DNA of 64,000 nt from Psilocybe azurescens (lineage: Eukaryota > Basidiomycota > Agaricomycetes > Agaricales > Agrocybaceae), in NCBI GenBank assembly GCA_023853785.1, contig JAJIRX010000597.1:62001-126000 (forward strand). Direction: 5' to 3'. A program made the translations under genes and the position numbers. The notes beneath the pieces were generated by a model that saw only the letters and a program-made list of their open reading frames with translations, searched no databases and was not told where the DNA came from. The stretch's first letter is position 1. Every line of letters begins with the position of its first letter. Below, in pieces: positions 34,042 to 44,997 of the stretch.

Positions 34042-36850
34042 TAGTGTAGGTGGCAGAACTATCCGGACCTCGTTCTGCCATTCTGCCGGCAGAACGGCAG
34101 TTGCCGGTGTGGCAGAACTGTGGCAGAACCAAAAAGGGTTCTTTATCGATGAACTACGATTTACACGACTCCTTGCGACGACATCATGCTATCTACGTCC
34201 CAGCCATCCTCTGTACTCTGCCCAATAATGTCTAGTTCCTCGGCATTGCTCGCTGGGGCCAGTCCTTTGTCAATTCTATCTAATTCCCCCAAGTCATACA
34301 TATTACCCTCAAGAATTTTTGAGCCTTGCATGTCGGCTGGAAGGTGAGATGGCAGCATTTTCTCCTCTTGAAGTTGCTGATCCAGTTCGTTAAAGGCCTT
34401 ATTGACATCTTCTGGGCTAATACCCTTAGATTCTGCAGTTTTTTCGTCACTCGCAAAAGGTGGTACCCAGGCCATATCCAATTTGAGGTCCTCAACAATA
34501 TCGGTGTTGATCCCATCGTCAGAGCGAGTATGCATATGGGCATGGTGACGGTGCGTTGACTTCCCCATGCTGCGATCTCGCTGATAGAGATGATAACAAT
34601 AGTTGGACCTCAATTTTCCCAGCTTTTCGAAGGTGTCGAAGCGCCAAGATTACACCGCCCGGTTAGATTGTGTACCTCCCAAAGCTGAGAAGAGCCGTTC
34701 CACTTCCCCTGCATGAGGCACAACTGACAATAAGACTATAGCCATTGCTTTTAGTGGATGTTTTTCGGCTGATATAGGAAGGTTTTGCCACCAGTCAAGG
34801 CCATCTTTTTGTCCGCCAACAAATGGACTTTTGACTGATGGTACTGCTTGAGGTCGTCGACAAGGAGCTGAGCCTGTTTAAGAGACCACCTCCACTGCTT
34901 TGCAATGTTCAGCGCTGCCTTAGTCACTTGATCAAATGACCGGCTACCCAGGGTTTGTGAGACGGCGAGTTTTCGACAAAGAGGGTGGAGGAAAAGTGCA
35001 AGTGAGTGATTTTCAGTGTTTATTAAATGAAAACGACGGTTGAAAACTTCGTGGACGTGAGCAGAAAAGCCGATGCTTGCAATGGTATCGTTGTCATCCT
35101 CCGGCTCAGATGCAAGCTGGCGAAGTGCTCGAGCACAACGCAAGAGCTCAAGCATGCAGTCGGCAAGGTTTGCATCTCGGGATTCCACATTTCCAATAGC
35201 ATCAACTAGAGGTTTCACGTAGGTAATAAGTTGTTGCAGCCTGCTCCAAAAGTATCGATCGTGGAGGCTGGTTTCGACAATGTCCGTGGCAACAGGTGAA
35301 AGCCCGTTTGTTTTCTTCTGTGCATCTGGTCGAACACATATACGTGTGAGGGTATTCTAGATCACTGATGTTAGAAAAATATTACACTAACAAATACTAT
35401 CATACCTATTCCCAAGAACGCTTGTTCCTAGTAATGAGATGGAGTAAAATCGTGTCTCGCCATTCTGTTTCAGGCCTCTAGTAATTTTTTGCTTCTTAGC
35501 TTCTTCTTTAAGCTGACCACCCCAATAATGGGAGGAATTAAAGAAGCTGACGATTCGAGTAGCTTGTGTTATTGTTGTCTTCATTTCTTTGTATGTACAA
35601 ATCTCGCCAATTGTAGTATTGAGTTGATGCAGAAAGCAGGCAAAAGTCTGAATAAAATTATAAAGACGGTGTTTACTTTCAGAAATATTTTAACGTACCA
35701 AAACCCAATAGTATTTCTCTGTAAACTTTCTTCTCACAGCGATCATAGTAGTTGGATTGTCCGTGGTCATGGCTATGATTTTCCTTCCATCCGACACGTC
35801 CATTGATGCCATTGCCTTTTGAATGACTTCAAGAATTCCTTCTGCAGTTGCACGACTTCCAGTGAGATCTTCAAGGGACAAGACAACTGGGTACTGGGAG
35901 ACTTCAGCAAGAACAGATCCATAAAGACTTCGCTTTAACATATCTTCCCATCCATCAATAAGGTAGGTTAACTTTGATCGCTTCTCGAGACGCTGAAGAT
36001 CTTCCATCCCCACCCTTGCTGCCTCGCTATCCATTATTGAATGGGACAGAACATAGCGAGATGGACTCTCATAGAGAGGGCGGATTTCACGAAGAAAATC
36101 TCTGAAGTACCAATTCTCAGATAATGAGAAGGCAACATTCCCATGAACGACAAATCTGATATTTTTGTGAGCTGTCAGAGAAAGCTATAGATAAGGCTTC
36201 CACATACCGAAATAGCTTCACATCTGCCCTCTGTTTCTGAGCTTCCGTCAATGGAAAATCAACTAGTCCTGCAAGGGTGGTTCTTGACCGCTTTTTGGAA
36301 TGGCCCTATCTTCTGCTGATGCTTCGGATCCTGCACCAGAGCTTGAAGACACAACAGGGTCTGTGGTGACAATAGCATTGTTGATATTCTTGCCAGCAAG
36401 ATAAACGAGAGCTTGTTGGCGGACTTCAGGAGGGGCATTGGGACATTTCCGTGCATCGGCAAGGTGCTTGATATGATTATTATCGCTGATTGATGATTTC
36501 AAGTCCAGGGCCATCTACACAGTGGTTGCACTTGAGAACATAGCGGTTGCTCTTGTCATTGCGCTTGCTGATAATAGAAAAATTCAATGACACGATAGCA
36601 GGCTGAGAACGACCACCGGACACTCTTTTTGAGGTAGAAGACATTGGGAAAAGTTCAATAAAATTTTGCTCTTACAGACTACTAACTATCAGCATCTGAT
36701 AAGTCAGGGTCAGGATACGGATCATACGGTTATCTTTTACCAGTTCTGCCAGGTTCTGCCAAGTCAATTTTGGCCTCAGCTGGCAGTTGCCGGGCAATTG
36801 CCGTTTTTGGCAGAACTTGGCAGTTCGGCAGGGTTCTGCCAACAACACTA
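34042..36850 (-). mobile_element. hAT-superfamily DNA transposon, 2.81 kb
   Basis: The left end TAGTGTAGGTGGCAGAAC and the reverse complement of the right end TAGTGTTGTTGGCAGAAC differ at two positions, forming terminal inverted repeats. They are flanked by a perfect 8-bp duplication, the hAT hallmark. Both subterminal regions are packed with GGCAGAAC motifs in both orientations (34050-34130 and 36738-36845), probable transposase binding sites. A broken transposase is encoded on the minus strand. Confidence 0.95.
34161..36600 (-). pseudogene. hAT transposase, broken
   Basis: Reading the minus strand: a BED-type zinc finger segment (YVLKCNHC and HLADARKCPNAPPEVRQQA, ~36560-36400), a DUF659/RNase-H-fold block (YLIDGWEDMLKRSLYGSVLA, and KIIAMTTDNPTTM, ~36000-35690), a mid-region (RDANLADCMLELLRCARALR, ~35180), and the C-terminal dimerisation signature VVPHAGEVERLFSALGGTQS (~34720-34660), ending in an acidic tail. 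Frame changes occur in the zinc finger, after ~35690, and near 34790 just before the dimerisation block, and a stop follows it near 34665. Introns may explain some gaps but not all. The element presumably no longer moves by itself. Confidence 0.82.
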
Positions 36851-36858
36851 ATGACCCC
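36851..36858. repeat. 8-bp target-site duplication, right, of the hAT element
   Basis: ATGACCCC, identical to 34034-34041. Confidence 0.95.
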
Positions 36859-37577
36859 CAACCACTATCTTGTCCGATATATTTCGTGTAACCCAGTTTT
36901 AACATCAACCGGTTGAAGACGAACCCGATCCTCGGCACTGAAAATCCAGGCGCCTGATTGTCATGTTTGATTGACGCTGTTCTACAAATGGAAGAAGGTG
37001 GACGGACCTTTGGAGAAGAAAAAAATAAAGCCGGGCAGGGATGGGGCGGCTATGTGGAAGGCCTTCTGCTTTGGATCCTCTGGGTTAGTCAGGCTCAGAA
37101 GGTTGTTATCAATTGCATCAGTTATTTACAAGACGGCGAGTGTAAATCCCATGCCTCGGTACAGTTTCCTGGCCACCCATGAAGGAAAAGTAATGGGATG
37201 GCGTCGGCTCTCTCACTCCGGTGGTGAACGAAATGTATATTAATGAGTTCGTCTTCCTTGGGGGTATCGAGAGTAGAGTAAACATCTTGTAGGGTTTAAT
37301 TTTTCTTCCACACTTTCCAATCGTATTTGCTCTTCCAATAAGCGACGAGGTCATGCATTACAACACCAAGAGTCTTCGGATCGTCAGAGTGAAAGGTGGG
37401 CTTCATGACCTATTGGAATTGACGAATGCTAATGTGCAGCTCCCTAGAGTGTTTCTCTATTTCTCTACAGAACGGCAGGATTCTAGCTAGAGAAAGAGAA
37501 AGATAGATGGCGTCGATTGGCGCGCAAAGTAAACACAAAATAGCATAAAAATAGGATATGTAAGTAAAGACCAACAT

Positions 37578-39223
37578 TCAAAATCTAGAAGGATAATCCG
37601 TATCAACTTCGAACGGATCGTCATTATTCGAATAACTCGGATATCTTCCTCCAGGAGGCCACACAGGCTTCAACATCTCCTGATCCTCATTGCCTAGCGT
37701 ATCCAGCGTACACGCCGCCTCGAGCCTTGCGAACTGCTCCGGCTCTTCCATGCGCCACGCGCGCTCGAGCTCCTCAAACATCTTCAACCGAAGCGCCTTC
37801 TTCGGGCGGCTCACAGCGAGCTCAATGACGAACTCGATCTCATCCTCGCTGTTCAGGTTCGCGATCAGAGTGGACAGCTTGGGCCAGCACTCTTTGTGGG
37901 GAATATGGCAGGAGTACGGCGAGGATGTTCTCGTCTGGCTCGTCCACCGAGAGGAGCAGCGTGTGGGTTCGCTTGGTGAGGTGCATGAAGTACCGCGCGG
38001 CGGCGATGGTGGACGCTGTCGAGTCGATGAGGGTGAGTGTGGTCAGAGAGGGAAGAAGTATCCTGGTTTTGATGAAGTTGGGGGCGGTGTGGGGACGGTG
38101 GTCCCGAATTCCTCGGGCACCCAGATGTTGCGGAGGGAGAGGGATTCGAGGATGGGCAGGCGGAGGTACGGAAGGAGCAGCGTCAGGAAGTCGTTGTCGC
38201 TGTAGCGGAGGTGCTTGAGGCTGCTCATGGTGATGAGCGGCAGCCCCTCGAACACCAACGGCGGATGAAACACGTTCCCTACGATCGACAGGTTGGTCAA
38301 AGTGGGTATCGCGAATATCTCGAGCATCGCGGGCCAGGTGAACAGCAAGCTCAAGCAGTCTTCCGCTTCGATGCGCAGCGTGGTTATGTTGGAGAGGGGC
38401 GGCAGGACGCACCCCGAGCCGTCTAAGTGGACGTAGTCCAATTTCGGCGCGCCGCCTGTGAACAGAGTGGGTTGGATATCTGGGGCGTCTATCAGATCAG
38501 TCGCGTCCACAAAATGCGATTTTTGCCCGGAGACGTCGGGGAAAATGCGAAGTACTCGAGGTTCGGAGCGGATGCGGACGTGAGTGAACGGATGCGGCCG
38601 ATTACGGGCAGTGAGAAGTCCGCGCGCAGTATGAAGATCTTCCACCGCGCGACGTGCGTGAGCGCCAGGTCGAGCATCGCAAGGCGGTCGTCCTCCTCAA
38701 CGGGGTTAGTCCGGGGCCCCCAAAGCTGTCGTTGAATTCCAAGACTAGCTCCAGGCTCTGCGTGCCCGACCTGTCTAAATATGCTGCGAAGCGCTGCAGG
38801 GAGATGCCATCCCCGACATATCCTCCTCCCAGTAGAAGAACCGCGACCACAAGCGCGGGTAGTTGAGGGCGATCTCGCGCCAGCGTTTGCACACATGCGT
38901 GATGACGACCTCGGAGCGCAGTCTTCTTCCTTCGACCGTCTCAGGAGCTGGCTCAGTATCGAGGCCGTTGTACTCGGGGTGCGTTCCCGTAGCAGTAGCT
39001 GTCGCATAGTCGAAGATCATGCATGTAATCTCTGCTGGCAAGTTCAGCAAAGACGAGGAAGCGTTGTATATCGCGCCGTATTCTGCGCGGAGCTCTGATA
39101 GTTTTGGTCAATCCCCCCGATTTTGAGGACGAGGCTACTCCGCTCTTCTTTCAGGGTGGCCATTTGGGTGGAGAGCTTCCACATAGATGCGTCCCTCGTC
39201 GTCGCGTTTCGAGGACCAGACAT
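37578..39223 (-). CDS. F-box/LRR-like protein with multiple frame breaks
   Basis: The start is ATG at 39223 (MSGPRNATTRDASMWKL), leading into a short coiled coil (ELRAEYGAIYNASSS) and a basidiomycete F-box: LLNLPAEITCMIFDYA, HVCKRWREIALNYPRLWS. A leucine-rich body follows (SLELVLEFNDSFGG, PNLEYFAFSPTSPG, ISNITTLRIEAEDCLS, LSIVGNVFHPPLV, LRLPILESLSLRNIW) and an acidic Pro-rich tail ends at 37578. The coherent protein is spread over all three frames: changes are needed near 39100, 38815, 38710, 38530, 38080 and 37870. None looks like an intron. Function in SCF ubiquitin ligases is the family expectation. Either a fairly young pseudogene or an intact gene hit by indel errors in GC-rich sequence. 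Confidence 0.72.
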
Positions 39224-39600
39224 GGTATTAGGATTGCGAATGCTACGGTCCCCAGATTATTTTACACGGCAAGTTTAGAACCAGGAAAATGCGTACTATG
39301 TATTCAGAACAAGAAGAAATTATTTGACAAGCGATTAGCTGGGTGCGTTGTTAAACACTTTATCGGAGGACTCGACGACAAAGAACGTTGAACTTGAAGG
39401 CAAACTCAAGAACTCAGTTGGGTTTGAAAAACTTAAAACTTAAATAAAAGGCGAGCAAACGATATTGGTCACATGCACCGTATGCAATCATTGCATTTCA
39501 AGTTCTTCTAAACTCCCATTGCGACCTTCATCTTAAATTTCTGAATACCATCTCCAAGCTATATAACTTCCACATTAAACTCTCAGAACTGAACTATAAA
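39224..39600. promoter_or_regulatory. Divergent promoter region
   Basis: 377 bp separates two head-to-head starts (39223 on minus, 39601 on plus). It is AT-richer than the flanking genes, with a CT-rich leader just before 39601 (CATCTTAAATTTCTG..). No specific factor site is claimed. Confidence 0.4.
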
Positions 39601-40520
39601 ATGGATATACCTCATAACCAGAATGGAAACGGGAACGGGACTAGCAACGGTCTGCAACGCCACATCCGACCCCTAACATCCAAGCAAGAAAGAAAGCTCG
39701 TCGATTATCTCGACGAAGCTTTCCTAGATCTCACTCGCAACTTCAAGAAGCGGTCAGCATGAAGCTCACATATCCATCCCGAGCATTGATATACCAATTA
39801 TCTTACTGCATCTAGATCAGAGGTGTCGTCCACTCTCAAGACCCTCCCCGCTTACCTCGACGCCGTTCGCCGCATTCTCGCGCTCATCCTGCAAATACCC
39901 CCGTGGATCCCTCCACCAGCCTCCGCATCGCGTACATGCTTCGCCTGACGGGCGATACGCTCGGTGCTATTCCGGGGTACACTCTCGCTCTTGGTCCATC
40001 GGACGACCCTAGTCTCACGATCCGCGACACCCTACAAGACCTCGTCGATTTTCTTAGACGACTTGGACCAGGCCTGGGTCGCCGTCCTCCAGAACCAGAT
40101 ATGGGACCCCGCGTCCGCGGAGGGCGTCGACCTCGTGCTTCCTGCGAGCATCGAAGTCCTTGCCCCTGCCCCCGCCCCAGCGACAAACGCGAACGGCAAC
40201 TCCGTATCGCGGCGGCCCACGATACTGAAATCAACGCCCCCAAGTCAGACAGACGTCACCCGCCTGCGAAGCCTCCTCTTCGCCGGCCAGTCGTCCTTGG
40301 AAGAGTGGTTGGCCCACGCACGCAGTGTCAGAGACCGAAATTGAACTCGATACCGAGTCACAGCCGCAGGGAGCCGGACGTCTCCAGCATGCTCGCGCGC
40401 ATGGGCCTGCTCGACGACTTCGACGCGCTATTCGTCCGCACGCTCGACTTCCTCGGCGGGTTCGCAGGGAATGTGTCGCGGAACACCGTCACCCCGCTGG
40501 AAGAGAGTACGATGCAGTAG
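39601..40520 (+). CDS. Conserved fungal protein of unknown function, frame-broken
   Basis: The start (MDIPHNQNGNGNGTSNGLQR) precedes a helical segment LTSKQERKLVDYLDEAF. One intron is inferred, 39754-39815. Further segments are TLKTLPAYLDAVRRILALIL, SLRIAYMLRLTGDTLGAIPG, FLDDLDQAWVAVLQNQIWDP, TRLRSLLFAGQSSLEEWLA and MLARMGLLDDFDALFVRTLD, ending at 40520. They form one coherent all-helical protein of ~280 residues, but frame changes are needed near 39720 (T run), 39900 (C run), 40060 and 40345-40380. I cannot name the family with confidence. Small indels with conserved protein sense on both sides suggest sequencing error or very recent decay. Confidence 0.6.
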
Positions 40521-41530
40521 ACGAGCTGTGCTTGATGCATCATGCCAGTGTTTTCCGTCGGTCGAGGGTTTTAGGACCTCCTCCAGACCTCGGTCAGTTC
40601 AGAACTTGAACTCTGGACGTGTATTTTCCTGCTTTGTCATGAGGACTATGGTCAACCTTCGACACGTTCAGCGAAGCAGCAAGCTATATTCCCTATCTTT
40701 CTCGGGCTTCACCCGGCACGTTCCTCAAATTGGACATAATTGCAAATTGTCATGGTCTTATTAACCAAGTAGACCATGGATAAAGCCAACAACTTGACCA
40801 GTGGAAAGGCGGCGTAGCTCAGCGACCATTCATCATATCAACGAACGGTCAAGATGATCTCGACACGAGTACAACGCATCACCCACTCCGATCGATGTAC
40901 TTGCACACGCCCAAACATTTTAGGGAATAACAGTCTAAAATGGAGAGTGCGTAGTAGTAACACAAACACGGATCGACTTAACAAACGATCAGTTTACCGC
41001 GACTTAGTAGTATACAATAATGCGTCTGCGCAATACCAAACTAAGAAGGATAATGCAGTCGTTTGAACGCAATCTCGTATCGTAACTCATAACTTCGTAG
41101 CCCAATTTGAATTAGATGTGTCGATGTATGTATGTACAGTGGTTCTGAAAAGCAGAAAGGGAAACGTAAAAGACATCTATTATCTATCTATTATGATAAA
41201 TCTATTGTAATAAAAGAGCTCAGACTCTTTCTCACGAAACACAAATCACTATTTAACCAACGTACCCTAGCTCTAAACATGAAGCTTTTTATCGTTGTCC
41301 GTGAGATATTTATTCATCATTATATAATATTAAAGTACGGCCTTCCGTTCACGACCACACGACCGCTTCCGACCCAACTGTATGTATTGTGTCACCAGCA
41401 ACCTTCCCGTAGCTTGAAACTGCTGCACATCGGTCTGTAGCTCGACGGGTCGTACAACGGGCCTTAAACAGGCCCATAACCAAGCCGCTGGTGAATGTTT
41501 GCAAGGCTGACGATCTTCGAATGTTTGAGA
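40521..41530. other. Intergenic, contains one arm of a direct repeat
   Basis: About 1 kb without a supported gene, including repeat arm 40975-41176. The remainder is AT-rich and unremarkable. Confidence 0.5.
40975..41176. repeat. ~200-bp direct repeat, left arm
   Basis: Roughly 85% alike by eye to 44571-44785 in the same orientation, sharing AATGCGTCTGCGCAATACCA, GGATAATGCAGTCGTTT, GTATCGTAACTCATAACTT and AGCAGAAAGGGAAACGTAAA. The pair encloses the STAND gene at 41534-44375. Confidence 0.9.
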
Positions 41531-41533
41531 TTA

Positions 41534-44375
41534 CATGTGAATGTCGTCGAAGAAAGTACAACTAGACAGGGTGTAGCAGGGTTTTCTTCGAAAGATCCCT
41601 CCATTGAAAATACCTACATACGTTAGATTTTTGAGGTCAGTATGGCTCATAAGGCAGGAAGAAGGAGGGATCACCGTATGGAAGGCTCGGGCTATATCGC
41701 AGAATTTCGCAGCATCGAAGGAAATTTTAGTGAAGGACTGACGATATGAGGATGCTAATGTCATGTAGTACGATAGAGCGCCCACGAGGAAGCTGTGGTC
41801 GATTGGGAATCCGATCTTCTTGGGCAAGTAAATGACCTCCGAAGCCACCTGACCTGCTGGTAAGATTTTCGAACTTTCGTAGTAAAGTTGCAAAACCAAG
41901 AGTCTGGCGATGGCTTCCAAAAAATAGGCAATACAACTCAAATCCTGAGATGGTCCATCCGACCTTGTACAGAAAAGGATGAATAAGACAGGCACATTTC
42001 TGTTCGGAAACGTACCTCAGAAAGTTCAAACAGTAAACTGTCGCATCATACCAGGCCTTATCGCCACAATAGTACTGACCAGATATTGTTGCGTTTGATA
42101 AAAAGGCAGCTAAAACTCGGGCAGAAGTGTATTCGTTTTCCTCAGGAATGATCCTTTCTGTAAACAACAGGGCATTCTTCAACTCTCCTGATGCGTGGGG
42201 TATGAGAGCATTCACTATGGTTTGGAAATCAAAATTTTGAGTAATAATGTCTTTCTTCGAGATTTCTTCGGAAATTAGCTTTTGCCGAGCTAGCGGCAGA
42301 TCGTTCGAGGGATGATAGAGCTGAAGAAAAGATACACAGGGGCGGACGAGTTGAGCCAGGTCCTCAGGTATCATCAGTTGAGTACCAAGGGTCGAGAAGA
42401 GAGCCAAAATCGTGGCTAGGATAGATTGATTCCCTGAGAGATGATATTTATTCAAAGCCCTTTTCAGGAAGTCATAATACTTCGCCTGGTGATACTCGAA
42501 GGGATCTTTGATATCGCAGTCCTATTTCTTCATGAATGAGTTATTAACGATTAGAATATTTGAAATGGCTTCACACACCGCCCAGGCCTCTAAGAAGTTT
42601 ATGAGGAGTATCGGAATACTGTGTATCCCCAACAGACTTTGAACATCGGCCTCGTCCTCGGCCAAAATGAGGTCGTATACGAGCCCAACACGGTGATTCA
42701 TAACGACATGTTGCATTTCTGAGGTGGGAGCAGCCGAAACCCATAACAAAGCATCGTAAAAAATATACCATTTATGATCGCATAGAAGATGGGATCGACA
42801 ATTACAGTCCTTTCGGCTATAAATAAATACGGTACAGTCAAAAAAATCTCCACGATGAAGAGACATGTGCCCACTGCATACCCTTGCATTGGCAAGCTCT
42901 GATATCGATCGTTCGATGAATAATAATATTCCCCGTGCAGTGTCATTTCGCATCTTGTTCCAATCGATGCACAACTCCCGGGATCTCTGGTAGTCTACTA
43001 GAAAGTCAAAGAGAGACGTGTGTAGGATGTTGGGAAAGCAGAAGTATGGGTGCTTCACGATGTACGACTCGAATGTGATTATCGATCGCAAGTCAAGAAG
43101 TTTCAGCGGAATATCGCCCGGCTCCAAGAATAGAATACGCTCTTGAAATTGAGTTGTGCACGCTAGGAGAACATTTTGTGGATCGCTTCTGAAGATTGAT
43201 ATTACACCCAATATTCGCAGTAGCAGAGCACGGTCTACCCGTGCGCCTGACAAGATGTGACGATAAAGTGCATCCAGTTCGCCGTATGGGGTGTCGGATG
43301 TCGGGGAAAGATCAAGAATGACTTGAAGGCGCTTCTGCGGCCTATCGTACTCAGCTTCGATGTATTTTGTGATCACTTGGGGATATATGAAGTTCCCGCA
43401 AGATCGCTGAACGAGTTCCTCGATATCCTCGCTGGAAGGCCACGAGGGGTCTATAATGCTTTGAAGGGGATGCTTTTGTTTGATATCCTCGAATCTCTCC
43501 TCTAAGAAGATAAGAATATCGTCAAGTGCGCTGAGATCGTCCTTGAGGTTGATGATGCGAGTGATACCTCTTAGTTTAGGCGATTTAAATGTGGCTTCGA
43601 GGTGGAACTCGGGGCGACTGAAAATCAAGAATTTGATCTTCCCAGCTAGGCGGGGAGCGACGCTGGCAATGATTGTGAGGATGCGAGTTTGGACATTTCG
43701 ATCATTACACTCATCCAACCCATCGATAATGAGCGCTCGACACGGTACATTTACATTTGCACTGCCAGCTGACGACGCCAACAGCGACAAGACAGGGTTG
43801 ACGATAAGCCGCTCCATTTGAGTCTCGAGCGATTGTTGAAAGACATAGGGACTGTTTTCGACAGTTGTTGATAGAAAAGGGAATATCTCTGGAATTGTAA
43901 GGGCGAGATTGTACGCCAGCGTTGTGATCAGCAGCCTGGCATTGTTTCGGGTGTCGGCAGTCCTCAGGAAGAAGAACGTCGCTCCCAACCGGCCTTGAAC
44001 GGACAGCATTTCCGCGAGGGAATGTCCGATTGCGGTTTTGCCTGCCCCGGCAGGTCCATGGAGCCATAGCATGGTCTCGGAGCGGTCACTATTTTTGAAG
44101 TTACCCAGTCTACCACCTTTTTGAGGATGGCTCGCCGGGTCTTGGGGTGGCATCGCGGTGCATCCATTATCTCAATGCTATCGTTCGTAGCGTTCTGAGC
44201 TACGTAGCGTTCGAAAGCCTTGTACACTATGCAAAGCATCTTTGGTTGGATCACCGCTGAGCTCACATCAGAACCATCTCTCACCTTTCTGACGGTGATT
44301 GTCATTGTCTGCCCCTCCAGTGGTAATGTTGAATGTCCCTCCTGTGATCAACATTGGAGCTTTTACGTCGAACAT
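41534..44375 (-). CDS. STAND NTPase (NACHT-type), no recognised C-terminal repeats
   Basis: Exon 1 (44375-44285) encodes an N-terminus with the GGTFN motif common in Agaricomycete NACHT proteins (MFDVKAPMLITGGTFNITTG). A 58-nt intron leads to exon 2 (from 44226) with APRCHPKTRRAILKKVVDWV. One frame change near 44095 (A run) joins it to the NTPase core: Walker A LHGPAGAGKTAIGHSLAE, Walker B RALIIDGLDECND, and a sensor-like FSRPEFHLEATF. A 57-nt phase-0 intron (GTGTGTGAAG..GAAATAG) near 42522-42590 removes an apparent stop and joins DCDIKDPFEYHQAKYY. Another intron starts near 42013. The C-terminal ~300 residues are helical with no WD40, ankyrin or TPR signature seen, so they may be a different or degenerate sensor. 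The family is linked to fungal self/non-self recognition. It lies between direct repeats. Confidence 0.82.
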
Positions 44376-44997
44376 TGCTCGACTTCCTTCGTCGTGTTTG
44401 GCTTCCAAGGCCATGAGTCAATGCGCGTTCGTGATTGTGGGTAGATTGAACCATCCACGTATTGGAAGAAGCGACACGGTGTACTATAGCACCCTGGATA
44501 GGGTCTACTTAAGAAGGTTCAATGTAATTGACATTTAGATCACGTGTCAAAGAAGCATCAGCAAGAAAGAGACTTGACAAACGGTCAGCTTACTGCGACT
44601 TAGAAGTAGAGTAGAGAAGCGCACAAAAATGCGTCTGCGCAATACCAAATCACAAAGGATAATGCAGTCGTTTAAACGCAATCTTGTATCGTAACTCATA
44701 ACTTTGTAACCAAATTTGGGTTGGATATATGGATGTATGGATGTACAATGTTTCGGAAAAGCAGAAAGGGAAACGTAAAAGACATGTAGAGTAATGAGAA
44801 CGGGAAACAGAAAAAGAGACACGGAAAAGAGACGACGACTATCATTAAGTTGTGGCGAGACAAAATGAGAGGAAAGGAAAGGATAACGATACACTACAAA
44901 TTGAAAATTTCCAAAAAGTGGGTTTCAAGCATTTGAAAAAGTGTATGAAAAAAGGGGAAGAAAGAACAGAAAAGAAAAAGAAAAGCAGAAAAATTAA
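44376..44997. other. Intergenic between the STAND and GH5 genes
   Basis: Contains the presumed STAND promoter and the right repeat arm; the A-rich, purine-rich stretch 44800-44995 probably holds the GH5 3' end. No further gene. Confidence 0.45.
44571..44785. repeat. ~215-bp direct repeat, right arm
   Basis: Partner of 40975-41176. It lies between the 5' end of the STAND gene and the 3' end of the GH5 gene, so it may be an old 3'-flank sequence of the latter. Confidence 0.9.

Larger units (their letters stand above)
33380..37406 (-). pseudogene. Third epoxide-hydrolase-like gene EH3, split by a hAT element
   Basis: Outside the transposon at 34042-36850 the minus strand matches EH1/EH2 throughout. 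A 5' part (37406 down to 36859) includes a start (MKPTFHSDDPK), VVMHDLVAYWKSKYDWK, the HGWPG-encoding region and the sequence up to the nucleophile elbow. The 3' part (34033 to 33380) covers the cap, and IVFWKEHSERGHYAATETPE with the catalytic His, followed by a stop. Divergence from EH1/EH2 is much larger than between those two, and there are stops and frame shifts independent of the insertion. The N-terminal ~35 residues of the family are missing or replaced. This is an old dead copy. Confidence 0.85.

Noticed and set aside
40812..40900. tRNA-like start (GGCGTAGCTCAGCG)
   Set aside because: No matching acceptor, anticodon or T-arm can be formed downstream.
42519..42594. In-frame stop that would truncate the STAND NTPase at 42522
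   Set aside because: A 57-nt phase-0 segment with GTGTGT donor, CTAAT branch-like site and AAATAG acceptor spans it, so an intron explains the stop.
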